Assembly (NCBI GenBank): GCA_029215795.1
Contig: JARDYH010000002.1
Span: forward strand, 130,269,001-130,333,000
DNA length: 64,000 nt
Direction: 5' to 3'
Source of the DNA: Anniella stebbinsi
Taxonomy: Eukaryota; Chordata; Lepidosauria; Squamata; Anniellidae
Positions 32,440 through 44,394 of this stretch are shown piece by piece (positions within the stretch are counted from its first letter, which is position 1; the number at the start of each line of letters is the position of its first letter). The position numbers and the translations under genes are program-made. Below the pieces are notes generated by a model that was given only the letters and a program-made list of their open reading frames with translations, was not told where the DNA came from and made no database searches.

Positions 32440-32690
32440 TCTGAGCTTACAGTGTGATTCAGAGACCTAAAAGAAAGTGTTCAACAAAATGCATTTTTTA
32501 AAAAAATGTGAATAAAAATCAGTCATTTTTGAAAAATGTGCACAAATAATCAATGGGAGAAGAATGCATACATTTCCAAAATGTGCATAATTGCTGTGAA
32601 CAGTTGGGAAAATGTGCATGAAAATGTACATCAATTTTCATGTTAAAAAACAACAACAAGCACCATCTCTGATACAGACCTTGGAAACTA
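32440..32690. mobile_element. Partial MITE, GCACATTT-array subfamily
   Basis: Repeats of aaaatgtg / atgtgca / catttttt strings resemble 56995-57407. No clean ends. Confidence 0.45.
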
Positions 32691-32698
32691 GGGATGTG

Positions 32699-33549
32699 TA
32701 TTGTATCGTTAAAATGTCCGAAAATGATACGATATGCTCTTTATCATTCATATGATTAACAATAACGATACGATACAATTTCCTACAATAATGATCGGAG
32801 ACAATAATTTTCAGCCCGATTATATCGGATTATTGGACTGCCATATAAATAAACCTATAACTTCTGTATTTTCAAAGTTAGATGCTTGAAACATGGTCAC
32901 AGGGCTTATAGGGTATGCCTAAGAATGTGTATGAAATTTGAGATTGATCCCTCCAGCCCTCGATTTTATATGAATTTATTAAAGATTGTTTAAGTTCTGA
33001 CAGGTCCGAATGACAGCTTGCCACATGCGTTCATTCAGACCTGTCAAAAAGTTGCAGGATCTTTAATAAATTCAGATAAAATCGAGGGTTGGAGGGATCG
33101 ATCTCAAATTTCATACACATGTCTAGCACATTTTGTAACACATATGTGCCAAATTTCAGATCAATCCCTCCACCTATGTATTTTATATTAATTTTTGGAA
33201 GATCGTGCAACTTTTGACCTGTCAGAACTTAAACGATCTTTAATAAATTCATATAAAATCGAGGGTTGGAGGGATCGATCTCAAATTTCATACACATACT
33301 TAGGCATACCCCATAAGCATTGTGACCACGTTTCAAGCCTGTAACTTTGAAAATACAGAAGTTATAGGCATTTTTTCTTTAAAAAATCTAGCTCTATAGG
33401 GCACAATGGCTGCAAATTAAATATTGTATTTCCGATAGTTATTGTGAAGATGATACGGTTCACCTATGATATTATCAGAGATTATAATTTTTTTGGTCTG
33501 AAATTATGATAACGATAAAATACGATATTTTTGGGCATGCACATCCCTA
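32699..33549. mobile_element. hAT-type MITE, 851 bp, exact 8-bp TSD
   Basis: Starts TAGGGATGTGTATTG, ends GCATGCACATCCCTA. Exact target duplications TTGGAAAC at 32691-32698 and 33550-33557. Subterminal arrays of CGATAC / ATGATACGATA lie on both sides. The interior holds long inverted arms: 'aaattcatataaaatcgagg' type text occurs in both orientations (for example near 32955-32975 and 33240-33270). No coding frame. Confidence 0.95.
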
Positions 33550-33557
33550 TTGGAAAC

Positions 33558-34779
33558 CAGTCACCACCATTCTGTCCACAGAAACTACGGGGGAATAGGG
33601 AGGGATCAAGGGAAAATACCTTATGTCAGTTTTTTCCTCCTGAGATCATAGTAGTGTCTATGGGCACAGAAGGGGAAATTTAAAATATCCTGTATTTCCT
33701 GGGACACTCTCCTGGGATTATATAACTGCAGCCCCAATATACTTTGCTATTATGAAGAATTATAAAGACAAAATTGCAAACAGCTAATATAGCCTACCCA
33801 AAACAAGACAAAAAATATTGTCAAATGTTCTTCTCTCTGTCAAAGACTAGACTTCAACTTGATGTATTTTTTGTTTGTTTGCATGTCTTTGGATTTGGAA
33901 AATTAATGGAAAATGTTGAAATATGTCCAACAATTAGGACATTTGCATACAAAATGTTTACATTAGGGTAAATAGCATATGGATTTTCATGCACAAAAAT
34001 GTGTATGGATTTTCATGTGGTTTTTTTTTAAAAAAAAAAACACCTTTGCAAACAGATTTGTAAATAGGATAGAACAAACTTGTGCTAGAAAAAGTTTGAA
34101 TGTTACAGAAAGCAAAACAGACAGATTCTTCCTTTCTTAGTTTTAAGTTTCCTATTAGAAAAGTACTTGCATTACACCCTAAACTGAAATGCAACTTGCT
34201 CTCATTACCTTCCAGTAAATATGCATGTTGTTCACATTTCACCTCTCTTGCTACCTCCCTCTCTTATGTCAAATTACTATTTGTATTATACTGCAATGGA
34301 ATATAGATAACATCTTTTATTGATCTATAATTTGATTCTTTTTTACTACATAACGCAATATTGCTTTATAATGCTTGTAGCAAGAGAATGACTTTTTCCA
34401 TATTATGAAACCCAAAATATATTGGGGGGAATGAAGACTTGGAAGAGGTAAATTTATTTATTTGTTAATTTAAGATCTTGAACCTGGTCCTTCTGGGGAA
34501 AATCACACACACACACACAGACACACATTGCTAATATTATTATCTAAAGTTGCTCTTCTGACTCTGAACTTCCTCCACATCCTTCTGCAAGCATGAAAAA
34601 TACCCCTGCTCCTACTATATTGTCATTCCAAAACAAATATATATCTGTAATTTCAGTTCCATTAAGCTTATAGCACAATAATAGATGGGGTGGGGAGAGA
34701 AGATGGATTGTGCTTATTTCCTTAAGACACAGCCCTCCTAATGCAATAGCTCCAGTACACCGTCGAGAGCTCTAGTGCT
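33558..34779. other. Anonymous AT-rich stretch
   Basis: Repeated 'atggattttcatg' at about 33979-34015 and a short (CA)n at 34503-34521. No gene or named family. Confidence 0.4.
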
Positions 34780-34784
34780 ACAAC

Positions 34785-34945
34785 TCTTGTGGTTTGGTTC
34801 GGGGGTACATGATGAAGCAACTATATTGAAGCTAAGCAGGTTTAGCTCTGGTTAGTGCCTGGATGGGAGGCAGCCTGGGAAGCCTATGAATGCTACTTTA
34901 AGGCCCTTGACGGAAGAAAAGTGGGAAATTAATGTAATAAAGAAG
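34785..34945 (+). mobile_element. 5S-rRNA-derived SINE
   Basis: 'tattgaagctaagcaggttt agctctggttagtgcctggatgggaggcagcctgggaa' follows the 5S rRNA internal promoter region closely. After that comes a tail with 'aaagtgggaaattaatgtaa taaa', the layout of squamate 5S-Sauria SINEs. Not a functional 5S gene: its 5' third is diverged and its end is a LINE-like tail. Confidence 0.85.
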
Positions 34946-35968
34946 TCAGGATGGCCAACTTTCTTAACCTTAAAAATGTTTTTATGGCATGAGGCCATAG
35001 GCACCAATACACCCACAGACACGTCTCTTGGTGAACCTGCCTCTCCTGGTTTTTATTTTATTTCTTAAGATTATTTCTTTTTTAAAAAATAACTGGGGTA
35101 CTAGGATGCTGCAAAGCAATATTCAGGAACAGAAAGAGGACCGTGCACAGCCCTACTCCAAACACACCAGAGTTTAGGTGTGCAAAACAGTTGCCCCCAT
35201 CCAGCAAGGGGAATTCCACATGTACAGCCAGGCTTCTACCTGCCCAGCTAATGTAGATGAGACATGCATTGTCATGCCCATGTAGGCTTACATATCTGTG
35301 GTCCTTTGGGTGCCCCAAATTGACTGGATGGAAGGTGTCTTTTGATGAGGAAGGAAAAGCACAAGTTTGCACAAAGCTGGATCAAGTTCGCGTTTAAAAG
35401 AGGAGCTGGTACAGAGGGAGGCTGCTCCACCATCTGCCTTCTCTCTGCCTACTTTCCCCACCCCCAAGATCACATTGGAAACGTCCTTTCTATAGCCACA
35501 GCTATAGTTGTTGGGGAGCACAGGGTGTGATTCTTTGTGGTGGGGGGGCTCACTTCAATTTAGCACTGCTTTTCTTCTTGTGCATTTCCATTAAAATAGC
35601 CGTTAGCAGTTGTGAGAACAGATGAGAGGTCCCACAAGTCTTGGATGGAGGGATCGTTTTCAGGCAGTGTGGGATGGGAATGCAACAGCCTCTCTTTCTC
35701 TGTCCTCTCCCAGGTGGATTCTATGGCCACAGGGCTGAAATATATCTCAGGAAAAGAAAATCCATTCTGGTTTCCATCATCTAAATAAGTAATGAGGAGC
35801 TTCTATTCCCTTCCTTGCAGAGCTTCCATGTAGGACAGCGTTACCATGCACTGCACCCAAAGATGGGTTTAAAATGCAGTTTTAAAATTGGATCTGTGAG
35901 CTATAAATAGGAGGGAGGAAAGAAGTGGGAGATTGGATCTGTTGCACCCATGAGAATCCTCTGTATGG
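34946..35968. other. Anonymous non-coding stretch
   Basis: No recognised element; small frames lack domains. Confidence 0.4.
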
Positions 35969-36350
35969 GCTTTTCTACATGAAGCTAGTAACCCACAACT
36001 TTACCGAGGCTTCTGATTCTTGATTCTTTGTGGGATTAAGATCGGCTTCTTAACATTTTTTCTGTGGGTGTTTTCTTTCTCTGCCTTTTGATATGTTCCA
36101 TTATATAGCCACCTGGTGGCACTGTGGTATAGCAGAATTACACCATTGCACAAGGCTTCTATATCGCCATTCAGGAGGGAAAAATGCACCCTTTCCTCGT
36201 TAGGAAAAAAAATCCTCAGCAATGTTTGCAAGACATGGGAGAGGCCCTGGAGGAGGAGGACATCATGTAAAGGACTCCCAAACTACTGTGAGTGAACAAT
36301 CACAAGTGCACAATAAAAGCCTCAGGTAGAAAGGCTCTATGTGGATGACA
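35969..36350. mobile_element. Possible MITE
   Basis: Left 'gggcttttctacatgaagct' and right 'ggtagaaaggctctatgtgg' are loosely inverse to each other. No duplication found. A minus-strand frame here (36001-36231) shows no domain. Confidence 0.3.
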
Positions 36351-36383
36351 CACCAGCAATGGACTTGGATCCTATCCATAGAT

Positions 36384-36521
36384 CAGCCTTCCCCACCTCT
36401 ATATCCTCCAGACATGTTGGTTTACAACACCCATTATCCCCAGCCAGTATAGCCTTCCTGAGTGGGGATGATGGGAGTTGTAGTTAAAGACATCTGGAGG
36501 TTGCCATGTTGGGAAAGGCTG
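36384..36521. mobile_element. Palindromic MITE (CCCCAACCTGG type)
   Basis: Ends cagccttccccacctc and 'ttgggaaaggctg'. Interior arms 'ctccagacatgttggtttac' / 'gtagttaaagacatctggag' and 'acaacacccattatccccag' / 'ggggatgatgggagttgt' form a full foldback. Flanks CCATAGAT and CCTTAGTT match at 6 of 8 positions. Confidence 0.75.
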
Positions 36522-37500
36522 CCTTAGTTTGTGTGAAGATTCACATCCGCCCCCCCCCCCCATTCAACACCACTACCAGGGGCTGCTCCACTGATGCCAT
36601 TATCTTACCCACTCACCCTGCATGCTGTTGCTTTGAATTCCTTCCTGGATTGCTTCTTTTCATTCAGGTAAGGCATCTGCGTATACCCCTATCTTTTCAC
36701 TGATAAGTTCACAGTGTCACAAGGATTCTACCCAATCAGGGTAGAATATAGTGACCAGGATGCCATTATGATGCTAGAATCAGAGTTGATTATGTAATGG
36801 CATTGCTGAGGACAAGTGAGGGCGATTGAGAGTGAAGTCAAGTAAAGGCAATGGAAAATAACAAAAACATATTATTACAAGGAAAACTTGTTTCAACAAG
36901 GGTGAGGGATTTTTTAACATGTATATTTGCCTTTGCTGAAAAGAGGAATGATTGAATTGGACAAGGCTGGTTTTCTCCTACATTCATAAAAAAGAAATAA
37001 ATCTCAAGTTCTTTCTATCTCTGTTATGAATAACTTTGCAGATGCTGGTGAATTCTTATAAAATAATCTGAAAAGAAGTTCCCACCCATCTGCACCAATC
37101 AAATCCAATAGGTATGGTTATTGACAACATGGAGAGCAACATGTTGTACCTCCCTGCTCTGTTGAGGAGCCTGTCAGAAAAAAAGAAGACATGACAACCC
37201 TAATTAAGTGCTAAAATGGTTGAATATATAGGGATTCAAACTTAGGTTTTTAAAAGTAAAGCCCTCAAAGCCCTGGCCCTGGGTAGATGAATCTGTCAAT
37301 TTCAGTTTCTCTGACATCCATATTTATTTTTCAAAACCTCAAGTTTTCTTTATCCCAGTTTATGGAGAATTTTGTGAAGTCTGGCAAATTCTTATCAAAA
37401 ACCAATCTGAAACAAAAGTCTCGCCCACCCCTACCCTAGCTGAAAATGTTCACAAAAAAACGTATAGGCAGGTTTGGCTCAACTCTACCTTGCAACAATT
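36522..37500. other. Anonymous non-coding stretch
   Basis: Contains a poly-C run (36550-36560). No gene or element recognised. Confidence 0.4.
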
Positions 37501-37508
37501 GGTAACTG

Positions 37509-37827
37509 TAGGCTGACCAGATAAAATCCAGGTCAGGGCTCATGTAACTTTAACAGTTGTAGAGAAAAGGGAATTTCAGCCAGTGTCCTTTGTATGCAAT
37601 TAGTTCCTGGTGAAATTCCCTCTTCATCACAACTGTTAAAGGTGCAGGCACTATACTAGAGTGACCATATACAAAAGAGGGCAGGGCCCCTGCAACTTTA
37701 ACTGTTGTGATGAAGAGGGAATTTCACCAGGAACTAATTGCATACAAATAACATGGGCTGAAATTCCCTTTTCTCTGCAACTGTTAAATTACATGAGCCC
37801 TGACCTGGATTTTATCTGGTCAGCCTA
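37509..37827. mobile_element. Long-hairpin MITE (inverted dimer), exact 8-bp TSD
   Basis: Starts taggctgaccagataaaatc, ends with the exact inverse. Target duplications GGTAACTG at 37501-37508 and 37828-37835. The left arm (37509 to about 37665) and right arm (about 37670-37827) are nearly perfect inverses, giving a predicted stem of about 150 bp. Each arm corresponds to one copy of the monomer seen at 30350. Confidence 0.95.
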
Positions 37828-37835
37828 GGTAACTG

Positions 37836-38744
37836 GATATGTTAAAGGGCAATTCAAGGGGGGCACAGCTGGCAGCTTTTGCCAGAGCAAGGACCTGCAG
37901 ACAATTTTACAGGAATGAAAATCATCACAACCATGAAAAGAAGATGCAACCACGCCTTTGCTGTACTGATACAGAGGTTACCCTTAGTTGCCTGGCAGTA
38001 ACAAAAAGGCCTGATCCTTGCAGGGAATTTGTACGAAAACATGTGATTTTTTTTCCTTTTTCTTTTTCTTCTTCCATCCTGCCTGTGCTTTTCTTAGAAG
38101 CAGACCTTCTATGTATTCTGCCTAGGCTGCACTCTGTATCATTAATATTTCAGCTCTCTTTTCCACTCTGCTCTGCTCTTCAGGGCACGGCTGATGCTGG
38201 CATGTTATTTCTGGCAAATTACAGGCATCCCAAAGATCAGGTGATTATCTGATGATTCAGACATTGGGACTCACCCACAATTCTCTTAAGGGCAGAAGGT
38301 GGGTTTTTTTCCCTGCTGCAGAGGACATGCTCTCATAAAAGACTGTAGGTTCCCAGATCCCTCAAGGCTTTGCTGTGGTTTTGCCAGCATAAGTCTGGTA
38401 AAACAGCATCTTGATTGCAGACGACCCACACTAGCATCCTAGATACTCTGCAAGTAAGGCCCTCTGGACTGAATTGGGGTTACTTCTGAGTAAACATCTA
38501 TAGGACTGCACTCTTAGTGAAGTTCAGCATGAAGCCACATAGTTTATTGTGGCCAGGGTCGGTTTAAAACATGTTGAGGCCCCAAGCCAGGTAAAGATTC
38601 AGAGGCTATTCTATAAAAATAAAGAGGAAAAAAAGAGTGTATAACAGAAAGGGTAATGAAAGGGTACAACCCATCATCAGAGGCTGCTTGTTGTTAAACC
38701 CTCAGCCTTCTCTAAAGATGCATATAAAAGCACTATAAGTTGCT
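37836..38744. other. Non-coding; a small repeat copy at 38462-38516
   Basis: The piece 'gggttacttctgagtaaaca tctataggactgcac' belongs to the same family as 9843, 57527 and 58158. The plus-strand frame at 37839-38252 (137 codons) begins within the MITE flank and shows no domain. Confidence 0.4.
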
Positions 38745-39064
38745 TAGGCTGACCATATGAAAAGGAGGACAGGGCCCGTGTAACTTTAACAGTTGTAGAG
38801 AAAAGGGAATTTCAGCCGGTATCATTTGTATGCAATTAGTTCCTGGTGAAATTCCCTCTTCATCACAACAGTTAAAGTTGCAGGGACCCTGCCTTCTTTT
38901 ATATATGGTCACTCTAGTATAGTGCCTGCAACTTTAACTGTTGTGATGAAGAGGGAATTTCACCAGGAACTAATTGCATACAAATGACACTGGCTGAAAT
39001 TCCCTTTTCTTTACAACTGTTAAAGTTACAAGAGCCCTGTCCTCCTTTTCATATGGTCAGCCTA
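38745..39064. mobile_element. Long-hairpin MITE (inverted dimer)
   Basis: Ends taggctgaccatatgaaaag and its inverse cttttcatatggtcagccta. Same two-arm structure as 37509 with a centre around 'ggtcactctagtatagtgcc'. The flanks (AAGTTGCT, TGCAATAC) do not match, so the target duplication has decayed or been replaced. Confidence 0.9.
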
Positions 39065-39189
39065 TGCAATACTAAATATTGTGTTGCCGTGCTCTCTTTA
39101 TGTAAGGCAACTCTGCTGTAAGCCACACCAGACTTTCCAGTATATTTAAGCCAAAGTGATTTCAGTTATTATGCATGTTAATAGGAAGC

Positions 39190-39335
39190 TTTCCCTGAAT
39201 GTTCTTTTAAAAATGCAGTTTTAATGGTGTTTTATTCTGTTTTTAATCTGTTTTTATTCTATTTGTTCACTGCTCTGAAATCGTATGATAGGGAGCAGTA
39301 TATAAATATTGTGAATAAATAAATAGTTATCTCCA
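39190..39335 (+). mobile_element. L2-like 3' tail
   Basis: 'ggtgttttattctgttttta' ... 'gttcactgctctgaaatcgt' 'gatagggagcagtatataaa tattgtgaataaataaat' is a standard L2 tail. Confidence 0.65.
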
Positions 39336-39706
39336 GCATATTTAGAAGCCCCTCATAATATGAAGCCCTAAACCATTATTTACTTGGCTTGTTCCTAAAA
39401 CCGACAACAATTGTAGCAATTCCTCAAAGTCTAGAGCTGTGGTTTGCAAATTTGGAAATGACAGTCTTAAATTGGTGCAGGAAGTTACAATAAGGAATGA
39501 ATACATCCTCTTGCATCATCAACTTCTTATGTATCTATGTAAATTTGGGGACATGCCAGATGCTGAGAGGAAATCTCTCCTTAACGTATTTTTTACTTTT
39601 CCTATTGAAGATCCACAAATTCCTGCCCCAAATCCATCTTTTCTGTCAGATTTCGGCTATGCTTGTTTGTGCTGCCATAGTATTTGTATTTACACTCATT
39701 CACTAG
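39336..39706. other. Anonymous non-coding stretch
   Basis: The 117-codon frame at 39439-39792 crosses a MITE boundary and has no domain; treated as chance. Confidence 0.35.
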
Positions 39707-40090
39707 GGATGGACAAATCCATCGTTTGTGGTTTGTCTCCATTTCTGATATTTGATAATCTTATATTCACTCCATCCCAAATTTCAGTTTAAAAAAAATT
39801 TGCACGAAACTCCATAGGCATTATTTTTGCACATTTTCCCTAAGACATGTTTTGTAGGCAATTTCCCATAATATAACTATTTTTGCAAGCAATTTTCCTA
39901 ATATAATTCATGCTTAAAAATTATTTTCTCTAATATATGCATTTTGACATGCTTTTTTTTTATTGAGAACTCCATTGCAAAATTTGGAGATATGCAAACT
40001 TCGAAAGCTAAATGAGTTTCAGTTCGCTTATTTTTTCGAAAGTGCAAAATTAAGTAAGTTTGCATTCATATGTGAGCCACAAATATTGCT
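39707..40090. mobile_element. Partial MITE, AT-rich array
   Basis: Left end tagggatggacaaatcc. The interior repeats 'ttttgcaca', 'ttttgcaagcaattttcc' and 'aatataat' strings. The right end is not clear. Confidence 0.45.
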
Positions 40091-40480
40091 CCCATACCTA
40101 TTGCTAAATCTCCTGTTATTCTTGCTGCTAATTGAAGGGTGCAATCCTATGCATGTTTAGACAGGGAAAAGAAATTCCCACAATTTTCAATACTCTCAGT
40201 TAGCATGATGCTGCACATGTAGAACATTGTTATGAGTTGAAACATGTATAAAATTACACCCTAATAAACACATTTTTAATCTATAGTTGCTTATGTGTGT
40301 GGTCTGTTTACAGTATCATGCATCATGGGTTTTGCAGTTTTTTCAGTTGGCATGTGCAAGTATACACATACTGGAGACTATGAAACCCATGATGACAACC
40401 AGACATCTGATGTGAGCTTCATTGCACAGGGCAGCTGGCAATGCGTAGTCCATAAGGCACATTCCTACGTTCCTTCCTCC
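40091..40480. other. Anonymous non-coding stretch
   Basis: Nothing recognised. Confidence 0.35.
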
Positions 40481-40489
40481 AATCCACCC

Positions 40490-40612
40490 TTCCTCAGCCT
40501 GATGTCCTCTGGACATTTTGGATTTCAACCGCCATCAGCCCTAACCAGCATGGCCAATGGTCAGGAATGCTGGAGCTGTAGTCCAAATAATCTGGAAGAC
40601 AACAAGACTGCT
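40490..40612. mobile_element. Palindromic MITE (CCCCAACCTGG type)
   Basis: 'cagcctgatgtcctctggac attttggatttcaaccgcca' and the opposite 'ggagctgtagtccaaataat ctggaagaca' form the two arms; the centre is 'aaccagcatggccaatggtcaggaatgctgg'. Confidence 0.7.
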
Positions 40613-40647
40613 CCAGTTTAAGCAATTCTAGAGCTGAGCCTAAACAA

Positions 40648-40780
40648 GGCTATATCCAATCTTAGTCCTATTTGGAGTAGATCTGTTGAAATTATTGGGA
40701 CTTAAGTTAATCAAGACCAAGTTAAGTCTCAATAATTTCATTGGGTTTGGTCTAAGTAGGACTAACATGGGATACAAGCC
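40648..40780. mobile_element. Palindromic MITE
   Basis: Arms 'ggctatatccaatcttagtc' and the inverse 'gactaacatgggatacaagcc'. Interior 'attattgggacttaagttaa' against 'ttaagtctcaataattt'. Same family as 8721 and 15605. Confidence 0.75.
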
Positions 40781-40789
40781 ATAGATTTT

Positions 40790-41498
40790 GGAATGGCCTG
40801 TTTCTTTTGGAAGATGGCTCGCAAACTCCAGAAGTGTCAAAAGTAGTCATCAAGAAATGTGAACGGCGCCATTGGCATTCTGTCATTGTTTCATCATCAT
40901 AGATTTCAGCTGAATATTGTCTTTAGGGTTTATCTCTGCTGGAATCTAAGGTGTTTTGCACAGTTCAGTCTCTCAGTGGTTTGGTAGCTTTCATCTTTCC
41001 AGTTGTGTGAATGGAGGATCAAAGAATTCTACTGGCTCTTGGAGGGTGGGAGAGAGAGGGGGGAAATCCCAGAGAACATTCTTTTCTTTTCCCCAATAGC
41101 TGGCATAGATGTATCAATCAATAGCCCAACCTTTGCTTTCCTCCCCATAGACTCTTGGAAGGCTGAGGTCATGCATATACAGGGAATTATTTATGGATCT
41201 CATGTCAGTTACTGCATGTCAATATCCTGGACATTCTTTTGAAGATGGCTTTAAGAGCAATCAGGTGGTCCCAAGCCTCACTGGCCATCCCATTGCAATT
41301 CCTCACTCTCCTGCCTTTGAGTGCAGAAAGCACCCACAGGGAGACTAGTGGCAGCAATTAGGAAACACTGGGGATACTGTTAGTAAGCTAGTAATTAACC
41401 ATGGATGCTCTCTACAAGACTGATGGCTGAGATTGATAAATATGTCAAATTAGGGCTCTCCATGGAATTTGCAAAGCTTCTCAGAGTGGAAAAGAAGA
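40790..41498. other. Anonymous non-coding stretch
   Basis: No gene or repeat recognised. Confidence 0.4.
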
Positions 41499-41533
<35 letters not shown>

Positions 41534-41534
41534 A
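41499..41534. repeat. (GAT)n microsatellite
   Basis: Twelve GAT units. Confidence 0.95.
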
Positions 41535-41631
41535 ATTATAATTATTAGTATGTCTTCCAAGAATTAAAATCACCCAGATTTCACCACTTCAGTTTAGAGT
41601 CCCATCTGATCACCATACAATGCTATATGAT

Positions 41632-43037
41632 ACATTTTATTTGTCTATGGCACAAAGGCCATTACAACCACAATAATAAAACAAGAACCAAACTGAGAGA
41701 AAAGGCTGAGATTTATACCTAGTAGCAATAATAACAGAAAATTACAGCAAGTGGTCCCCTCTGCAATCTACACTTGATGTCTTTAGAACATTTTGGCGGA
41801 CTTTTTGAGCTGCTGCAGCAGCTAACGTTGCAACCTTGATTGTAATTGCTTTGCTATGATCTGCTAACAGATCACAGATAATATCAGCAGTGGGTCAACC
41901 TGTTCGTTCTCCGAAGATCTCCCAGAAAATGATCCCTAATATCTTTATACAAGGAGCAGCGTTACAAGGAATGTACTACATCTTCCACCTCCCTGCACCA
42001 CAAATACATGTCCGCTGGATGTAGGGAACCCATTTATACTTCCCCTCCAGGTTGCTATAGGCAGTAAAGGCCTTTCTGACAGCAGGGAAAGTCAGGTCTT
42101 GTAAATACTGTGGTAAGAACTGTTCTCTCTTAGTATGGCTAAACCATGGGGAGAAGGCCTGCTGCCAGCTAGCAAGTGCATTTTCATAGAAATCTGCCTC
42201 AAAAATTCTATTTCTGATAAAAAATATATATCTTTGTGAACCAGAAGAACTTGAGCATCCTCCAAACAAGAATGTGACAGTGCCAACCAATTGCAAGCCC
42301 ATCCACCTTTTGCAAGCTGTTCTGTGAAACATTGGTTCGCCAGATTACTTTCCTCAAAATGCATCCATCTTTTCCCATAAAGTATGACTGCCTTGTGAGT
42401 TCTTACCTTAATAGAAGGCAAGTCAACTTCCAATCTTAGTAAAGGGGGGCACCCCAGGGGGGAGTGCCAGCAGTTCTTTCAAGAACTTATTCTGTATGAT
42501 CTCAGCCGTTGAGGCAAAGCCCTGGCCCCATAACTCCACTCCATATAGAAGCTGGGGGAGTACCTTAGCTGTATATAGCTTCAGAATAGGGACTACTAGG
42601 GAGCCACCTTGATGTCTCCCATAAGTTAGAATTACTTTTGCTGTTCTCCAGGCTGAAAGTTTTGCTGCCTCTAGATGAGATTTCCAACTGCCATTATATG
42701 AAAAGTGTACCCCCAAATATTTAAAGCCAGCACATTGTTCAATAAGTGTCCATCTAAGCACCATTTATTAAGGTGTTTTCTCCTAGAGAAAACTACCACC
42801 TTAGTTTTGGAATAGTTTATTACCTGTTTCTCTTGGCTACAAATCTTGCTTGGTCTACTTAGGAGTCTCCTCAGGCCCATCGGCATATAGCAGCATCCGA
42901 ATCTTTCTGGTTCCGATAGAAGGGGGGGGGAAACAGTCCAGGGCACTTAGATCAGAAACGGAATTGTTCACATAGAAATTGAACAGGAAAGGTGCCAGTA
43001 AACAACCCTGCCTAACAGCTCTTCTGGTGTTGACTTT
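41632..43037 (-). pseudogene. Non-LTR retrotransposon RT C-terminal region
   Basis: Reading the minus strand: VNTRRAVRQGCLLAPFLFNF (RT palm entry, about 43015-42960), a decayed catalytic box LLYADG (42876-42893), KTKVVVFSRR, then FKYLGVHFSYNGSWKSHLEA, LPQLLYGVELWGQGF, and near the end RTCICGAG followed downstream by HSLRNAAPCIKI-like decayed text. It ends in an AATAAA-type 3' UTR near 41640. This order matches the RT, thumb and Cys-rich C-terminus of non-LTR elements. Clade is uncertain (CR1-unlike; possibly Vingi/ingi-like). Several frameshifts; 5' truncated. Confidence 0.8.
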
Positions 43038-43059
43038 ATCAGAGAGAGAGAGAGCCAGA

Positions 43060-43150
43060 CAAGCCTATCAACACTCATAGGTCAGTATGCTATATGACAG
43101 AGGTGTAATGGGTTGAGGTTTTGGCTTGGACTGGAAAGCAGTGGTGTAGT
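43060..43150 (+). mobile_element. tRNA-derived SINE head fragment (second type)
   Basis: 'agaggtgtaatgggttgagg ttttggcttggactgg' resembles the SINE start (gtggtgtagtggttagag-gttggactgg) also at 55604; 'agtggtgtagtgg' follows. Confidence 0.4.
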
Positions 43151-43561
43151 GGAGGCAGGACTTACACAGAGGCAGCAATGGTATTTTTATATTAGCATGG
43201 ATGCTGATGTTACCTACCACTCTCCGCATAATTCCTGTATCCCTCTGAACTTAAAACTCCATCGCACCTAATTTTCCCCCCTGGTGTGCCGCCACACTTT
43301 TTTAAAAAATCTCTGATGTATAAGCACATCAAGCTTATGATCCCTTTCACCTGAATAGCTGCTCCTTCGCTCCTTCGCTATTCCGCTCCGCTCAACTCCA
43401 CCCCTCCACTTTTCTTTGTCCCTCCAGTCAGGTCCTGTCAAATGAACACTTCAACCAGACTGCTGTTCTGCCGGGCAAAATTGGAACGACCCTTTAGTAT
43501 GGCTCTTTGGGGGCATCGAGAGAGTACAATCCTGTCTCTGCAGAGATTCAGGCATCGTATG

Positions 43562-43563
<2 letters not shown>
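43151..43563. other. Anonymous non-coding stretch
   Basis: Nothing recognised. Confidence 0.35.

Positions 43564-43599
<36 letters not shown>
43564..43599. repeat. (AT)n microsatellite
   Basis: About 18 AT units. Confidence 0.95.
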
Positions 43600-43601
<2 letters not shown>

Positions 43602-43978
43602 CTTTCAAGCCTGGGATGCAAGGTTTGGGTTTTATATTGAGGCTTGGAGCCAGCTGCTGGAAGAGATTGCTTTTTCCTGCCAGGACCTGATGCAATCCAT
43701 TCAACCCAACAGCAAGACTCCCATCACAGAACATGCTCCCAATTCCTTTAAAACTACATGGAGGCTTAAGGGCACATTAAATGTGCTTGGGGAGGGGGAA
43801 TCCAGACGTTTAGCATTCTAGAAAAAAACCAGAAAAGGCTGGGGAAGAGGCAGGGTGTCAGCAGGACAGGCACAGCATCATGTGAGTACCGTGCTGCAAA
43901 TCCGCACACCAGGCATGGCGAGAGTGCACTAAATTGCTGGTGTGATGGAGCTCTTAGTTGCAATCCTTACAGTAGCTG
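43600..43978. other. Anonymous non-coding stretch
   Basis: A frame across 43507-43821 is open but begins in the AT repeat, and no domain is visible. Confidence 0.35.
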
Positions 43979-44265
43979 GTGGGGGCATGGGGGATTAATT
44001 TCTCCAGCAGCAATATGATGTATTTAATGTTGCGTAAATTGGACTTTAAAGCCGCCATTTCCATGACTTTGGAAATACACAATTTCTGGAGGTGCCATTG
44101 TTGTGCACTATGGCAGCTCCGGATGAGGGCGGCTGGCCCTATGGCTTCATCGGTCACTCGCTGAGCCACAAAGTAGCTCACATAGCTCTGAGAGCAGGGG
44201 TGGGCAGCAGCGGAGGCTCAGTGGGTGCCCAACAGAGCCGGATGTGGGTTAGTCCATCGACCCCT
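43979..44265. other. MITE-like segment
   Basis: Shares 'atttccatgactttggaaat acacaatttctgga' and 'ctccggatgagggcggctgg' wording with 52955-53160 and 56640-56800. Likely part of the same repeat family; ends not determined. Confidence 0.4.
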
Positions 44266-44394
44266 AATTAGCAATTATCTAGTTCAGATGTAGGTGACCT
44301 AGTGCCAGGACTGGTGTCAAGTGTAGTCATACTGGGGCACTGGCCAGAGGCCCCCAACCCAGCACAGGTTCACAGGAAAGAACCCTGTGGATTT

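Noticed and set aside
34785..34880. Functional 5S rRNA gene
   Set aside because: Only the internal region is 5S-like, the 5' third is diverged and a LINE-type tail follows; the same holds for 58692-58862.
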